From the NCBI GenBank assembly GCA_033980235.1, contig CM067067.1, positions 16,920,739-16,984,738 on the forward strand: a stretch of 64,000 nucleotides of DNA, in the 5' to 3' direction. The DNA comes from Diadema setosum (lineage: Eukaryota > Echinodermata > Echinoidea > Diadematoida > Diadematidae). Shown here one piece after another: positions 1 to 12,700 of this stretch. The number at the start of each line of letters is the position of its first letter. Within the stretch, counting starts at the first letter, position 1. The translations under genes were made by a program, and so were the position numbers. Under the pieces are notes generated by a model. That model did no database searches, was not told the origin of the DNA, and saw nothing but the letters and a program-made list of their open reading frames with translations.

Positions 1-97
1 TATCGTATACACTATTAACGATTATCAGTAGCAAGCTAGCTGCCACGGATACACAAGGAGGAGCTCTGACGATTACTACAAAGTACATCATCCTTAC

Positions 98-783
98 CAC
101 CTCATCTCCCAAAGCAGCCCTCCTCCTCGTTGCTGTCTTGAGTGTCATCTTTAGCTCCTCCCTTCCACCCTCCACTTTGCCCTCGTCGGTCTCTTTGCAT
201 ACCTCGGGCTTCTTCACAATCTCCACTATCTCCTTGCTCTCCCGGGCAGGAGACACCTCCTCGTTCGATGCCGGCGTGGCCACATTCACCTCTGAGGACG
301 CATTGGCAGGCTGGGCGGCAATCGGAGACGATATGGCGGGCTGCGCTGGTTGGGAGCGGGGAGAGATGGGGTTTGACTTGGACTGGGGTGGGGTCTTGGG
401 AATCGGGTTCGGCGATGTCGGGAGGGAGCTGCTGAACTTGGGCGAGGTGACAGTGAGCTGGCTGACAGCGGGATCCGAGCTGCGATGGTTGACCACCCGA
501 CCTGCCTGGGCCTCCGTACGGGCCACCTGGGCCCGCTGAGAAATGGTGTACTGCAGGTAGCAGGCACTGCTGCAGAAGACCATGTTCTGGTCACTTGAAC
601 TGGTGGACTTGCGAACACCTTCCCCAACAACCAGGACATCACAGTGTCTACAGAAGTGAAGCTTGGGATCATCCAAGGCGCCACTCCCAGACGAGGACTT
701 CAAAGTAGCCTTTGCTGGGACCACAGGAGTGGCTGAGGCTGTCGTTTTGGCAAATTTCTCTGGAGATATCTTCACAGCGACTT
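98..783 (-). CDS. KMT2C: KMT2C/D exon, CxxC...CxxxC zinc module upstream of ePHD2
   Basis: A 686-nt exon (residues about 4108-4335). LHFCRHCDVLVVGEGVRKS and MVFCSSACYLQYTISQRA match human WCCHCKVVILGSGVRKSF and IVFCSNNCFILYSSTAQA, a four-cysteine module just N-terminal to the second ePHD. An S/P/A-rich linker follows, ending ELKMTLKTATRRRAALGDEV (human ELKVTVKLKPRLRAV). Acceptor CTGTAG, donor GTG/GTAAGG. The catalytic SET domain should begin a few exons downstream, outside the window. Confidence 0.95.
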
Positions 784-3700
784 CTACAGCAGCAAAGAAA
801 ATAGTTTTGGATGTAAAACAGTAAAGATACATTGAAATGATTAACGCAATATGCTTCTAGAAACTTAAATTCCAGACAAATCCTACCGAAGAGTTATGCA
901 TCAGTATGGTAAGTTATCCATTCGGAAACTTTGAATTTCAGCACAGTGCTTTTTGCCCATCGACTGTTCCCTACATCAATGCCACAATAAATAGTTATGT
1001 ATCCCATGTACTACAATAATCTGAGAACAGAGAAAACAAAGATCATCCAAACAAAAAATTTATATTTCTTGTGCACTGTCTCCATGGGACATGATTAAAT
1101 AATGGCGCGAGTGGTCAGTTTCACCTGACAGATTCAAAGAGCTGTATGGACACATTGTTTGAACATAGATTTCTGATAGAGAGAAAAGAAACAAACAGAA
1201 AGACAGCAAAAACTCACCAGCAGGGGTGGTAGGACTCGGCGTCCACTTTCCATGCCTCTCCTTCTGTCCGGCCTCGTTGACCACTTCAAAATTGACCGGC
1301 TCCTTGATGCCGAGCAGCTTGGAGAAGGCGGAGAGGACGCCCTGGACGTTGTGTGTCACCTCCGGCATGAGGGACAGGGTCACAGATGTCATGGCACTGC
1401 TGTTTCCGAGTGTCAGCGGACCTTCAGCTATTCCAATGAAATCATTGAACTTCAGGTCAGTTTTTAAGATGTACAACACCCTTTTGTGTTATTCAACTAG
1501 TCTAAAGCTTGGCCTGACACTCTGCATAGAATATTTCTTACTTAAGTCTTGTTGATACCTGTGCAACTTCTTGCACAAGGAAACTGCAAGTATATCAACT
1601 CACAGCAATTACTATGATCTTGACTTTCTTGACCTAAATTTCTGTTCAGGCCTGTGATATCAATTTGCCATTCTTCATTACTGTGTGTTATTGAAACTGT
1701 TGGAAACTATTGAAATACTCAGCTTTTGGTATTTTTGCTCTTTCAATCAAATATCAGTGTTCACAAGCAGATGCATGTATATGTGCCCAGATTAGGGTTA
1801 AGGAATTTAAGGAGTTTGGGTTGCCTACAATGAGTTCTCACTTGTCAAAAAACACTCACAATTAAAACCACCTGTTAGGTCTGCGACCAGTAATGAGGGG
1901 TCGCATGGCTTTGGGTCGACATACCTTTCCTGGGCGTTGGCTTGATGATGGCAATGGTGGGTGAGCCTGATCTCCTCTGGTCAGCCAGGACCTGCTCCAC
2001 GTCCTGGGTGAACATGCGCAGCCCCTTCATCTTGCTCGGCTCCTGGGCCTCCCCCTCCTCGCACTCAGGAGATGATGAGATAATGACATCTCCTCCTTTA
2101 CCAACACAATCACACACAGCATTATGTCACTTAAAGAGTCAAAAGATGGCCTGCACTTCTCTCAAACAAAAGTATTCTTTGAGTCGTAAACACGTTTCTC
2201 AGTGATGACATGAATACACATATAAATGTACACTCTCCTGACTTCACCTTCCACCCCCTTCCACCCCCCTTCCAGACACTACACAGTATGCAGTCCATGC
2301 ATAATCTTTCAGTGACATACAGGCACAACATGCCTTTCATCTATACAAATACCATATCATCTGACAAATTTCAGCATGCAGAGAAGTTAGTCTTGATTTC
2401 ATGACAGACACTAAGCATCTAAAACTTGACAGGGAGGCACACAGGGAGATTTTCAAAACGAAGGACGCACATATAAAATGATATTATATTAACATGATAC
2501 TGAAAGAGTCAACTGGCAAAGTCCATACAGTTGACAAAAAGATACAAAGAAACAGTACTTTGGTAACAGGTTATGAAACAGTAGCACACTTGAAAGAGTA
2601 GGCGACAACAGAGACAATGTATTCATGTGCTTCCTTCTTGGATCAGAATCCCACGGCGAAGAAAGTTCTAAATTAATTTTGCAGATGTAAAACTTTTAAA
2701 TTTGCTGCAGAAGAGATTTTAGAATCATGGTGTATAAACAGTTGTTTGTTTGTTTTTTTCTTAATTTTTCCTGGTACTTCAAAGTGACGTAGTCCTCACA
2801 AATTTAAAAAAAATATGTTGTTGGTACCTCCAATGAACTACTTTCACCAAAAACAAACTTTCAAATCACCAAATAAGCTCGTAAATTTTTGTTGAAAAAG
2901 AGTGAATCTGCATGGTGAATATGATAATGAGCAAGTCTTGGCGGAGAGTCAGACGTCACCGAGGCACAACTCTTCCCAGCCTTGTTCTGCTCGTTATCTG
3001 TATGCTCCCTAGTTACCCGGATGCATAAGAAGTCGATGGCTTCTAGTATTTGACATTGTTTTTACATACTGTGCGAGTGCGTGTGTGTGTGTGTGTGTGT
3101 GTGTGTATGTATTGTGTATTGTATATTCGCACAGTACACGTATGGACGGTACTACTAGTTCTACGGTAGATACCCCGTGGCCCTTCGCACTTTTCCAGTC
3201 TGTCACAGCGCAGCTGCAGCCCTGTCGCCGCGCATGCAGTTAGCTAGCTGTTTATGTTCTACTACGTACAGATTGTAGGTAGAAACGGTTCTACACATTT
3301 ATTTACTAGTGTAGTACGCTAGAGGGGCGACCGCATTCAGCGTCGTCTGGTCGGGCTATCTTTCATCATGCCGATGTGTCAAGCAGTAGTTTTGCTCGAA
3401 TCGTGCACAAAATTGCCCAGGAAAATCTTTTTTTCCATCCCAGACCCACAAAAGTATCGTGAAAGGTGGGCTGTATGGCTGAGAAATCTCGGTACAACGA
3501 AGCCGAACATAAAAAACTTAGGGCATACAAGAATTCTCGATATCGTGTTGTGACCTACCTGTGCGTGGACCATTTGAGAAGCAATGTTTTTACATGGACA
3601 GGCAGGCTGTGGCCCTCGGTTATAAACCAAGAAAACTCCTGAAGCCAGATGCAATCCCGACCATATTTGCTCTCATGAGTTATAAAACAGAAACACCTCG

Positions 3701-6700
3701 AACATCGACTTCGAAGAGAACCGAGGAAAGGAAGCGTAGAGAGGTAAGGAAAGTGGCTAGCTATGTTTCATTTACGGTGGGGCTGCAGCCGGGGTTGGAC
3801 TGCAGTACAGTGCCACTGAGCTAGCTGCTGCCAGTGCCAACTGGACATGCACGGCAAAGTGGAGCGAAATCATATCCCTGCGGCCCCCTGTGTTTACCCT
3901 GCCCGGCAGACGTCATATTTTTTAGAGGAAAGACAATATCCGAGTACTTACAGAAATATCAAGATACAAACAATATTTTCTTTGAAGAATTCGACTCTCT
4001 AATGCACAGGTTATCTTCGGTTTGAACGCCAAACTCAGCTAGATGGAGTACTGTGTACATTAGTATACTGGTAAGAATTCGCGTGCGAGAGTGGTTTGTA
4101 CGCAAAGTAGTATGCAACACGGACGGAAGCTAGAAAAGGGCTGTGCCTATTTGATGTCAAGTACATGGTATATTTGATTTTAAAACATATATAAATTTAC
4201 GTTTACGATATTAATTTTTCATGAATTATATATAACTAAGCTTGAAATATTTTGTTTAAAATAATAAAATCACATACTTTCACATTTTATGATAAAATTA
4301 CAAGAAAAACAACTGATCATTTGAACACTTAAATTGGATTTTAGAGGCACGGCTGTCAACTTGGTGAGTAGGGCATGAATGACGTAGCATCTTTTTGCAG
4401 GCTCTTACACGATCGTTTGCAGGAATTATTTTTAAAAAATCGCATACGGAGACAGTTCTTAATTTCCAAGCATATAAACTGGTGAAAGGTTATATTTTTT
4501 ACTCTTCTTAATTATCAGTACAGTGAAAATCTCAGGACTGCCTCCCTTTAAGAGCCACTAACTTTGGCTGAAACTTAGAATCAAATACGTATCTGTCCCT
4601 CCCCAAACATGACATTGCACTTCATGCCATTCATTAATGTGAGGATGTAATACCTTCCTTGTATATATGTTCTACTACAGTTGGCAGCTCTTGGGAACTC
4701 ACACACTCCAATGCACTCAATTCCTACCTCAGAAAAGTTTGGGTAACAACCCTCTTATACCCCTTTCACACTAGTCACTCTGGGAATCACCCAGGAGATT
4801 CAACAGGGAATCAAATGTGAAAGGCGGTGCGTTGGCTCAGTCGGTAGCGCGTCTGCCTCACGATCACGCGTCCCGGGTTCGAACCCGAGTCTGGACTGGG
4901 CAATGTTGTGTGTAAGCATACCGTCCCTTCTAACAAGAGGCACAACACTCTGTCCCTCGGATAGGACATAAAATGGAGGTCCCGTGCATGAGAGAGTCAC
5001 AATGTAAAAGATCCCGCTTCATTCATCTATCGCAAAGAGCAGGGTGTTTAACCCGGTGAAGTGGTCCCACCTCACATCCAACTGGACCCCATGGAAGACC
5101 AGCTTAACGTAGCTGAATATGGGCTATCCAGCCATCTTCTCAGATGGAAATGAACAAACAAACACCTGCAAAGTTTCTTTCAAACCAGGGAATGTGCTCC
5201 CAGACTAAAATTTCTCTCATTCACTCTTGTGCAGAGGACGCACACATTACAGCACTTAGCAAAATGGCCCACAACACATTTAATCTGGGGGTTTACCTGC
5301 GATGCCTTTTACACTACAGCATCATCCACAAGTTCCCAGGGATGGTTGGGAATTTACAAGAGACGGTTCTAAAGTAACATTTCTGAAAATTCAACCGGCA
5401 TTTTACCCATGATTTCAACCGTGAGACCATTCATACTATGAGCTCTCCCTGGTGAAATTTGCTCAGCGTAAAAAAGGTATACAACACAGAGCGATAGAGT
5501 TACCTTCACTCAGACCCTTTTGTGTTCACAATATAAGGTGTGATTCCACACCACACTCCTGTTGGATTTTTATGACTAGAATGTCAAAAGAATGGTAGAG
5601 GTGTCAAAAAAATTAGGTTTAAATTGAGAAGGCCATATTTCAAAATTTCACACATTTTCAGGAAATTGTGATATTAGGAGCAACACTGAGTGCAAAACTG
5701 GAGAAAGTGATTATGGTTACATTCAAACTCACTACTAGTACTGGGTGAAAACATATGAAACCAATTTTGATGAACTGTATACCATTCTGTTGTCTGACCA
5801 TACTCTACTCATTAAAGTGAACTGTGGTAGTTGTGAGACCTCTTTTTCTTCTGCAGAACAGGATTAGAAAAATAACTGCACATCTGAACTTCAGTGTGAA
5901 CATGAAAGCTTTAGTCCATGATTTACATCAGCACTGTGTATTACAACCATTATAGCCACCAGGTGAACTATGATATAGCAGCATATAGATAAGTGCCAGA
6001 ACTAACAGGATTTGCACAGAATAGCGTGCAAGTCTTATTTTGTTTTCTCTCTCTCTCTTCCTCTGTCTGTCACTAAATGAATAGATATTCTTTATCCATC
6101 AAAACTGGTCAAGTAAAATAGAAATATGGGTTCCAAATGTTATACTTCTTAGCTCAGAACAAGAAAGTGGGTAACTTTTTTCAAGTTAACGACAGAGAGG
6201 GAGACAGCAATGAAGTGTTACACTGACAAAAAAAAAAAAAAAAAAGAAAAAAAAAAAGAAGGGAGAGGCGCCAGAGCAGGTTTCTTTCACCAGAAACACA
6301 GCTTCGGAGCTTTCGAATAATAGCATTACAATGATTGCCATAATTATTTTGTCATGCCCATGCATGGCTAGCACTGAATTTTGCATGCACTTATACTGTA
6401 TCTGTTGCAAATACAACACCGTAACTCAAACACTAAACAAGTACAGCATTGAGATTACAATGCCAAGCACTTCTCCTATACTGACCTACAGAACTTTTCT
6501 GCAAAAACAGATTGCAGCTCCATACAGAGATATTCTAACAACCATGGTTTACTTAATGTCATATTAAAAACACTTGCAGTAGGCACAAGAGAATGGATGT
6601 ACTCACTCATGAGAATGACATGATGGGTCAGTATGAACAGCACAGCAGCATAACTAAAAGTCAGGCCATATTACACAATAAGCAAGACATGCATGCATGT

Positions 6701-9700
6701 GAATAGCAGGAGGCAATGCTCAAATAATGACTGCAGAGCAAGATGTTAGCACACATACACATATATACATTATACATAGTGAATGTCTCTGCCAGGAACG
6801 CATCCTCCAATGCAACCATCCAGATTTGAAACCAGCACTCTGGAACGACAGGAATCAAAGAGCCAGACCATGGGAGAGACAGAGAGGTTGACACTCCATG
6901 CCATGCTGTGCGAGTCACATCCACAGAACACTCATGACAACCAACTTAACATCTAGGAGTCATGCAAACATCAAGCACTGGAATGGTACATCTGAATGGT
7001 AAATACATGATCATCAGCTGCAAAGCAAACCCCTTGGCTCAGACATCCACCTGACCACAGTGACAAAAACTACACAAACCACCACATATTTAGGGAGTGG
7101 AAATAGGACACAACCATGTAACATAATAGTTCTGATGTTGACAAAGCTCACGAGGTTGCGTTAGACTGGAGGTTAGGGCAAAGACAATGACGAAATAGCC
7201 CTTTTCCACAGAAGTGAGTAGCTTGCACAAACTTGGCACAACAAATGGGGAGGTAATAAATGGCAGCTGCAGATATATGGGGATATATAAATATAAACAG
7301 AGACACAGCGCAACACCAAACAGGACAGCTGAAAACTCAAACCTTTTTTTGTGTGCGTGTCACTGCTTTCTGCTTTTTTTTTGCCGCTTTTCTGCTCTGA
7401 AAGCACAATTTTGCACAAGTGGACTGCAGCCTCACCTTGCAAGTTAGTGGAGGGCGGCGGGGTGGGCAGGCCAGCCAAGAGGTGTCCCCCTGCCCCACTG
7501 TACGCATGGTTCATGGTGCGTGTGATTGTGCGCTGGTGTGCCTGCATCTCTCGCATGACCTCATCACCTGTCAGGACAGTGACCTCTGAACTTTGAACTG
7601 TGGTGGTGATGGTGGTGGTGGTGGTGGCTGAGGAAAGGGGGGCAAGAGGATGCATGCACCACTCAAGAGCACATCACATTTTGTCAACTGCTTTTTGGTT
7701 TGTTTCTGAAGCTACACGCAAAAAAAAAAAAAACACAAAAAAGTGCACACAGTCACCGTTTCTTTTTCCTTCTTTTTTTTTTTTCCAGCTTGAGGCACAT
7801 CGAAACACTGACAATATCATTACCCTCCCCACCTCAAGAAGAGGTAAATAACTGTCAACATCTGTGATAAAAACACCTGATCACGCAATGCTGACACCAA
7901 ACCATTCTTTCTGTAGGATGTTACATCCAAGCTGGTTCCCTTCTCCAGTGACACCCACCAGTCATAACTTTTAAATGAGCTGATACAAATTGATTCTTAT
8001 AAAGCTCCTATTGCCTTCTTGTCAAGTTTTGCTTTGTTCCTCTCAATGGATTTAATTTTGATAATGGGAAATATTATCACTCACATGATCCAAATTCTAG
8101 CCAACTGTAATGCCACTCACTTCATGAATGGCCATAAATGACCATAACATTCATAGCTTGATATGTGTCCTTCTAACAAACATTCATTCCTTTTCATCTT
8201 TCTCCCTTCCTTTTGTCTCTGCATACCTTGGCTCTAGATCTCTGAAATTTGCATATATCTTTTATTATCCAATCAATTCCCTTTTTACCCCGGCATATAT
8301 CTTTATTCCCCTTTCAATATTTCAGCTGTCATTCACATACTAGCAGCTTTTTGACCTACAAGAGCACACTAATTCTGACAATAATTTTGGACCAAACAAT
8401 ATCCCATAAGACTACCCTCCCCCCCCCCTCGAAACCCCCCCCCCCCAAAAAAAAAGAAAAAAAGTAAAAGCTTCCTTATTTTTCTTTCCCCTATAATTCT
8501 GTATCTGCAACCGGCATGTTGCAGCCAAGCATATAGGTCATCTTGTGACATCCTATCCTAGATCGCAAAGCTAAAGCACATCTGCAAGAACTCATTATGC
8601 ACACAAAAAATCTGTAATTTTTTTTTTCTTTTCATCTAAAGCACAATGGCTAGTAACACATAATAGGTGTAACAACAAATGTTCCAGCCTTTACAGCGTG
8701 GCTACTCCGACAGCAAGCATGGACTGGGATATAGCAAGAAACGGGGCTCGGGGGGAAGGTGGCAACATTCAGTGTGTAAAGCATGCTGAAAACATCAAAT
8801 TCACTGTTCCATCTCCCTTCTGCTGCACATGTTTAAATGCACTTCTAGAATCTCCCATTCATCATCATCATCCTGTGATCCCCACACAATGTACACAGCT
8901 TTTCCTACCCCTCCCCACACAGATAAAAGCTTGTGCTAATGTAGCCTTTTGACAAGGCCTCGTGGTTAAAGATTGAGACTAACTCGCCACACCGAGAACT
9001 GCGAGAAATGGGTGAACGTGAAACCGAGTGGTGCAGCCACGAGGCCTTTTGAAACCTGGGTTATTTTCCCTACCGCCTCCCGACGAAGGCGAATATGAAT
9101 TATTCATATATTCATGAGTCAGAGCACAGCTGGTATGCTAACGGGACGTGTCAATGCTGCACTGGCAATGCAGGCAGCTACGGATGAGCGAGCCGCCGAA
9201 ATGCATATTTCGGCGGAAATGCATATTTCTAATTATTCATTAGATGTGACGACATGGTGAGCAATGCAGTCGCTGATTGGCCGCTACCCTATAGGGTAGC
9301 AGAATCGGCGAGAAACAAGGCTCAAGATAAGAAATTCACGTCAGGTTTCAAAAGGCCTCGGTCTCACATTCACCCGTTCTCTCACAGATAGTCTCTTTCA
9401 CAGCCACGAGGCCTTGCCAAAAGGCTAGTGCTAATGGGAAGCAGTGCTTTTCAGTGGCAGATTGCGGCAAAGAATAACCACTTCATAATCTACCTTGAGG
9501 CATGTAATTTTAAACTGCAAACATGCAGTGCAGAATAAGAACTTGGGGGAAGTGAATATCACACTGATTTCCATTTGGTAGACTTTCTTGCCTGTAAACT
9601 TGGGAAAACATGGAATTTTAGGTAGTGTTTTACTGAATCAGTGTCATTTACATCTTCCACAAAGCCGTTCAACAAGCTCACAGGGAACAAGGTGCATCAT

Positions 9701-12700
9701 GGTTGCATTTTTCCATTTTCACAATTAGGCCAATACATCAAAAATCAACTGATCCAGTGGGGAAAAAAAAAAATTAAAAAAAAAATGAATAATTAAATAA
9801 ATGAATAAATAAAAATAGGTCTATATGACCTATATTGCCATGAAAGCTTGTGCAATCAGAAAGATGCACTTTGTTCATGCAAAACACACAACAATACGAC
9901 CTTGTGAAGAAAAACCATAAGTTACAATAACTCCAGTCAACATTTAATATAAACTTTCAGGGGGAGGGGTGCAGTCAAAACACCTGTTTCCTATCTTGTT
10001 TAAAGTAAAATACGCTCTAGAACTCCCACATTGCGCTGTCAAACAAATTCTTCCTGGCTTAACCTGCCCTTTTCATCTGCTCCTTGGCAAATGTAAAACA
10101 TATGGAAAATATTACCTTATGATAGCATTGTGGTAACCATTGCAGAATGCAAAATGCAACAAAGGCAGCTCTGATAAACAACTTTGAGAGTTAGTAAATT
10201 TAGCTACCAACAACTTTGTAAGTTCTATGATCATGTTCAATTGAAATCTCCCTCAATTTATCTGTTATAACGCAATGTTCTAAAGTTGTTTCCACACAAT
10301 CAGTAATATTGTCCAATGAAACACTCCTGAGAAAATTAGAAAGCTGCCAACCATTATGTTGTCACACCCAAATGGCTTTGAAGTGTTATGTTGATTTTGC
10401 ATTTTTGATTTGTGTTGACTCCATATATCCTTGAAATCAGTACTGCAGACATTGCAGATGGAAACTCCTTCTTGAAATTGCAGAAAAGGCTACGGTTCAC
10501 TGCTAAGTTAAATTTGGGTCTACCTTGCCACTTAAGACTGGTGATCAAAGCTTGTTGAGATTAACAAGTATCAGCGAACATGTGGGTGTCGGAAGTGCTG
10601 TGATATGTTATAGGTCAACCATAATGCAAATATCCTGGGCATAAACTGATAGGGCCACATGCAAGTAAGAATGATGCAGTGCAGTAGTTGCTACTTCTAA
10701 GGGAAGAATTTTTTTTCTTACTCACCTTGTCCTTTGCGACTGACTTCCGTCAAAGCAGTGGGTCCATTCACAACACCGAGCGGAAGCTTGACTTTGCTGT
10801 CTGGTGAACCTTTGCTGAGGTGGTCGTAGAAGTCCGGCACCCCATCAAGGATAGCATGTCCAAATGCGCCACGTAGACGGGTGGAGCCATTGGCAGTGCC
10901 ACTTCCAAAGAGAGGGCACAAAGAAAAGTTGATGCCAACTTCTGGCTCTGACAGTTGCAATACCGGCATCTGCTTTAGGGCTGACATCAACTCCTCGACT
11001 GAAGAATAGCGACCCTCTTTGTTCTTCTTGGACTTTTTCTCCTTGTGTTTCTTCTTTTCCTTGTGCTTGTGCTTCACTGGCAGTGGAGACGTGGGAGGTG
11101 GCCCAGGTGTAGGTGCCTTTTCTTTGGCAACAGACAGAGAGTAATCTAACTTTCCCTGCCTGTGGATCTCCAGCAGCATCTGGTGGTCATTTTCTGCAGG
11201 TTTCCCATCTTTTTTAACGTAGGGCAGCTGCTCAATGATTTCAAGCTGCTTCTGCTGTTCCGATGTTAACTTAATGGGGCCTTCCTCATCATGCACCTCA
11301 GATAATATCTCATCACGTGGTTGCCCTAGAACAGAATCCACTGCCCCTGCACTGGGCTTTTCCAGGTCTGCCTGACCTGGAACCGATGCCTTGCCAATCA
11401 TGCTTTTCAGCCCAGCAGCACAAATTGAGGGACCCTGTAGAAGCTGCTTCAGCAGTTGATTCTGGCTGCTCTTCGATAAGCCATCTTTGGCTTCCTTTGC
11501 ATTGATATCTCCTATCATAAGCATGGCTTGGCTCTGCTGGAGCTTGGTAAGATCAACATTGGCTGTGGGATCATTCGCCATGATGGACTGCAATGCCTGG
11601 TGAGTGGCGCTTCCTGGGGCAGTGTGCTGCAGTATGTTTTTGACACTTAGCATCATGCTACTCTTTTCCTGTGTATGTCCAACTGCTGCCAACACTGCAT
11701 TTTCATCAAATGTAGGAAGGGAAGTGGGGGGAACTGGAGTGGGCGGGGCACTGAAGGAATCACTAGGTTTCTTTTTTACTCGCTTCTTCTTTGATTTTGT
11801 CACCTTTGTTTGCATTCCTGGATAACTTGGGGGCATGGGAAAGCCATCGGTTGTTGGTGTTGTGCTTTGCCCAGGTATCAAACCCTGTTGAGCTGAATCT
11901 CTAGGAAACTGAGACTGAACTGGTGACTGCACTGGAGGTGTCATCTGATGCTGCGGTGATGGGAAAGGAGGTCGAATGCTCATGGGGCTGCCATGTACTT
12001 GCGGGCCATGGCCAGGGGACATTCCTGGATTCTGTTGCTGACCAAATGGGACAACTGCACCATGTTGTTGTGGTACAGGAAGTCTGGCTTGATTTACAAT
12101 TGGTCCTGCATTCATCTGCTGTTGCTCCAATCTTTGCATTGCTCGAACATGTTCAAGCTCTTGTGCAAGCTGTATTCTCTGTCTTTCGTGCTGCTCTCTA
12201 AGCCTTTCCATCCGTTCCCTTTGCTGGAATGTTTCACTAAATGGGTTATTGTCATGTCCAATGTTGATTTGCATTCGCTTGTCTGTGCTGGACTGCAGAG
12301 GCATGCCCTTTCCTGCTGCTGGAGAATTGAGGGGGGACTGGATTGCCGTTCCACTCTGACTCCCAGCATACTTCATTCCAACCTGAGTATTGGGCTGATG
12401 TGGTGCAGACTGATTGGATGCTGAAATAGGTGACTGCTGACCAGGGTGGATCATCATGGGAGACGGAGGTGGCATCATTGGTGATGGATGGCTGCTGTTT
12501 GATGCAGGCATTTGTCCTTGCGGTACCATTGGAGACTGCTGATCCGATAAAATCATTGGGGACTGCTGACCAGGCTGCACCAAGGGGGACTGACCACCAG
12601 GTGGTCCCATGGGTGACTGTGAACCAGGGGGAACCATAGGAGATGCAACTCCTGGGGTAACAACCGGTGACTGATGAGAAGTGGATCCAACTGGTGACCG

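Larger units (their letters stand above)
2096..7435 (-). other. 5.3-kb intron
   Basis: Holds a THAP-domain remnant (about 3.4-3.8 kb), a GT microsatellite near 3.08-3.11 kb, a tRNA-derived SINE (4.82-5.17 kb) and an A-run near 6.23 kb. The rest is AT-rich without recognisable features. A small unseen exon of symmetric phase is possible. Confidence 0.6.

Noticed and set aside
1..97. SET, FYRN or FYRC catalytic domains
   Set aside because: No such motifs occur in the window; by family order they must lie past position 1.
4823..4900. Possible functional tRNA gene
   Set aside because: A and B boxes are present, but the anticodon arm does not fold normally and the sequence runs straight into a SINE body.
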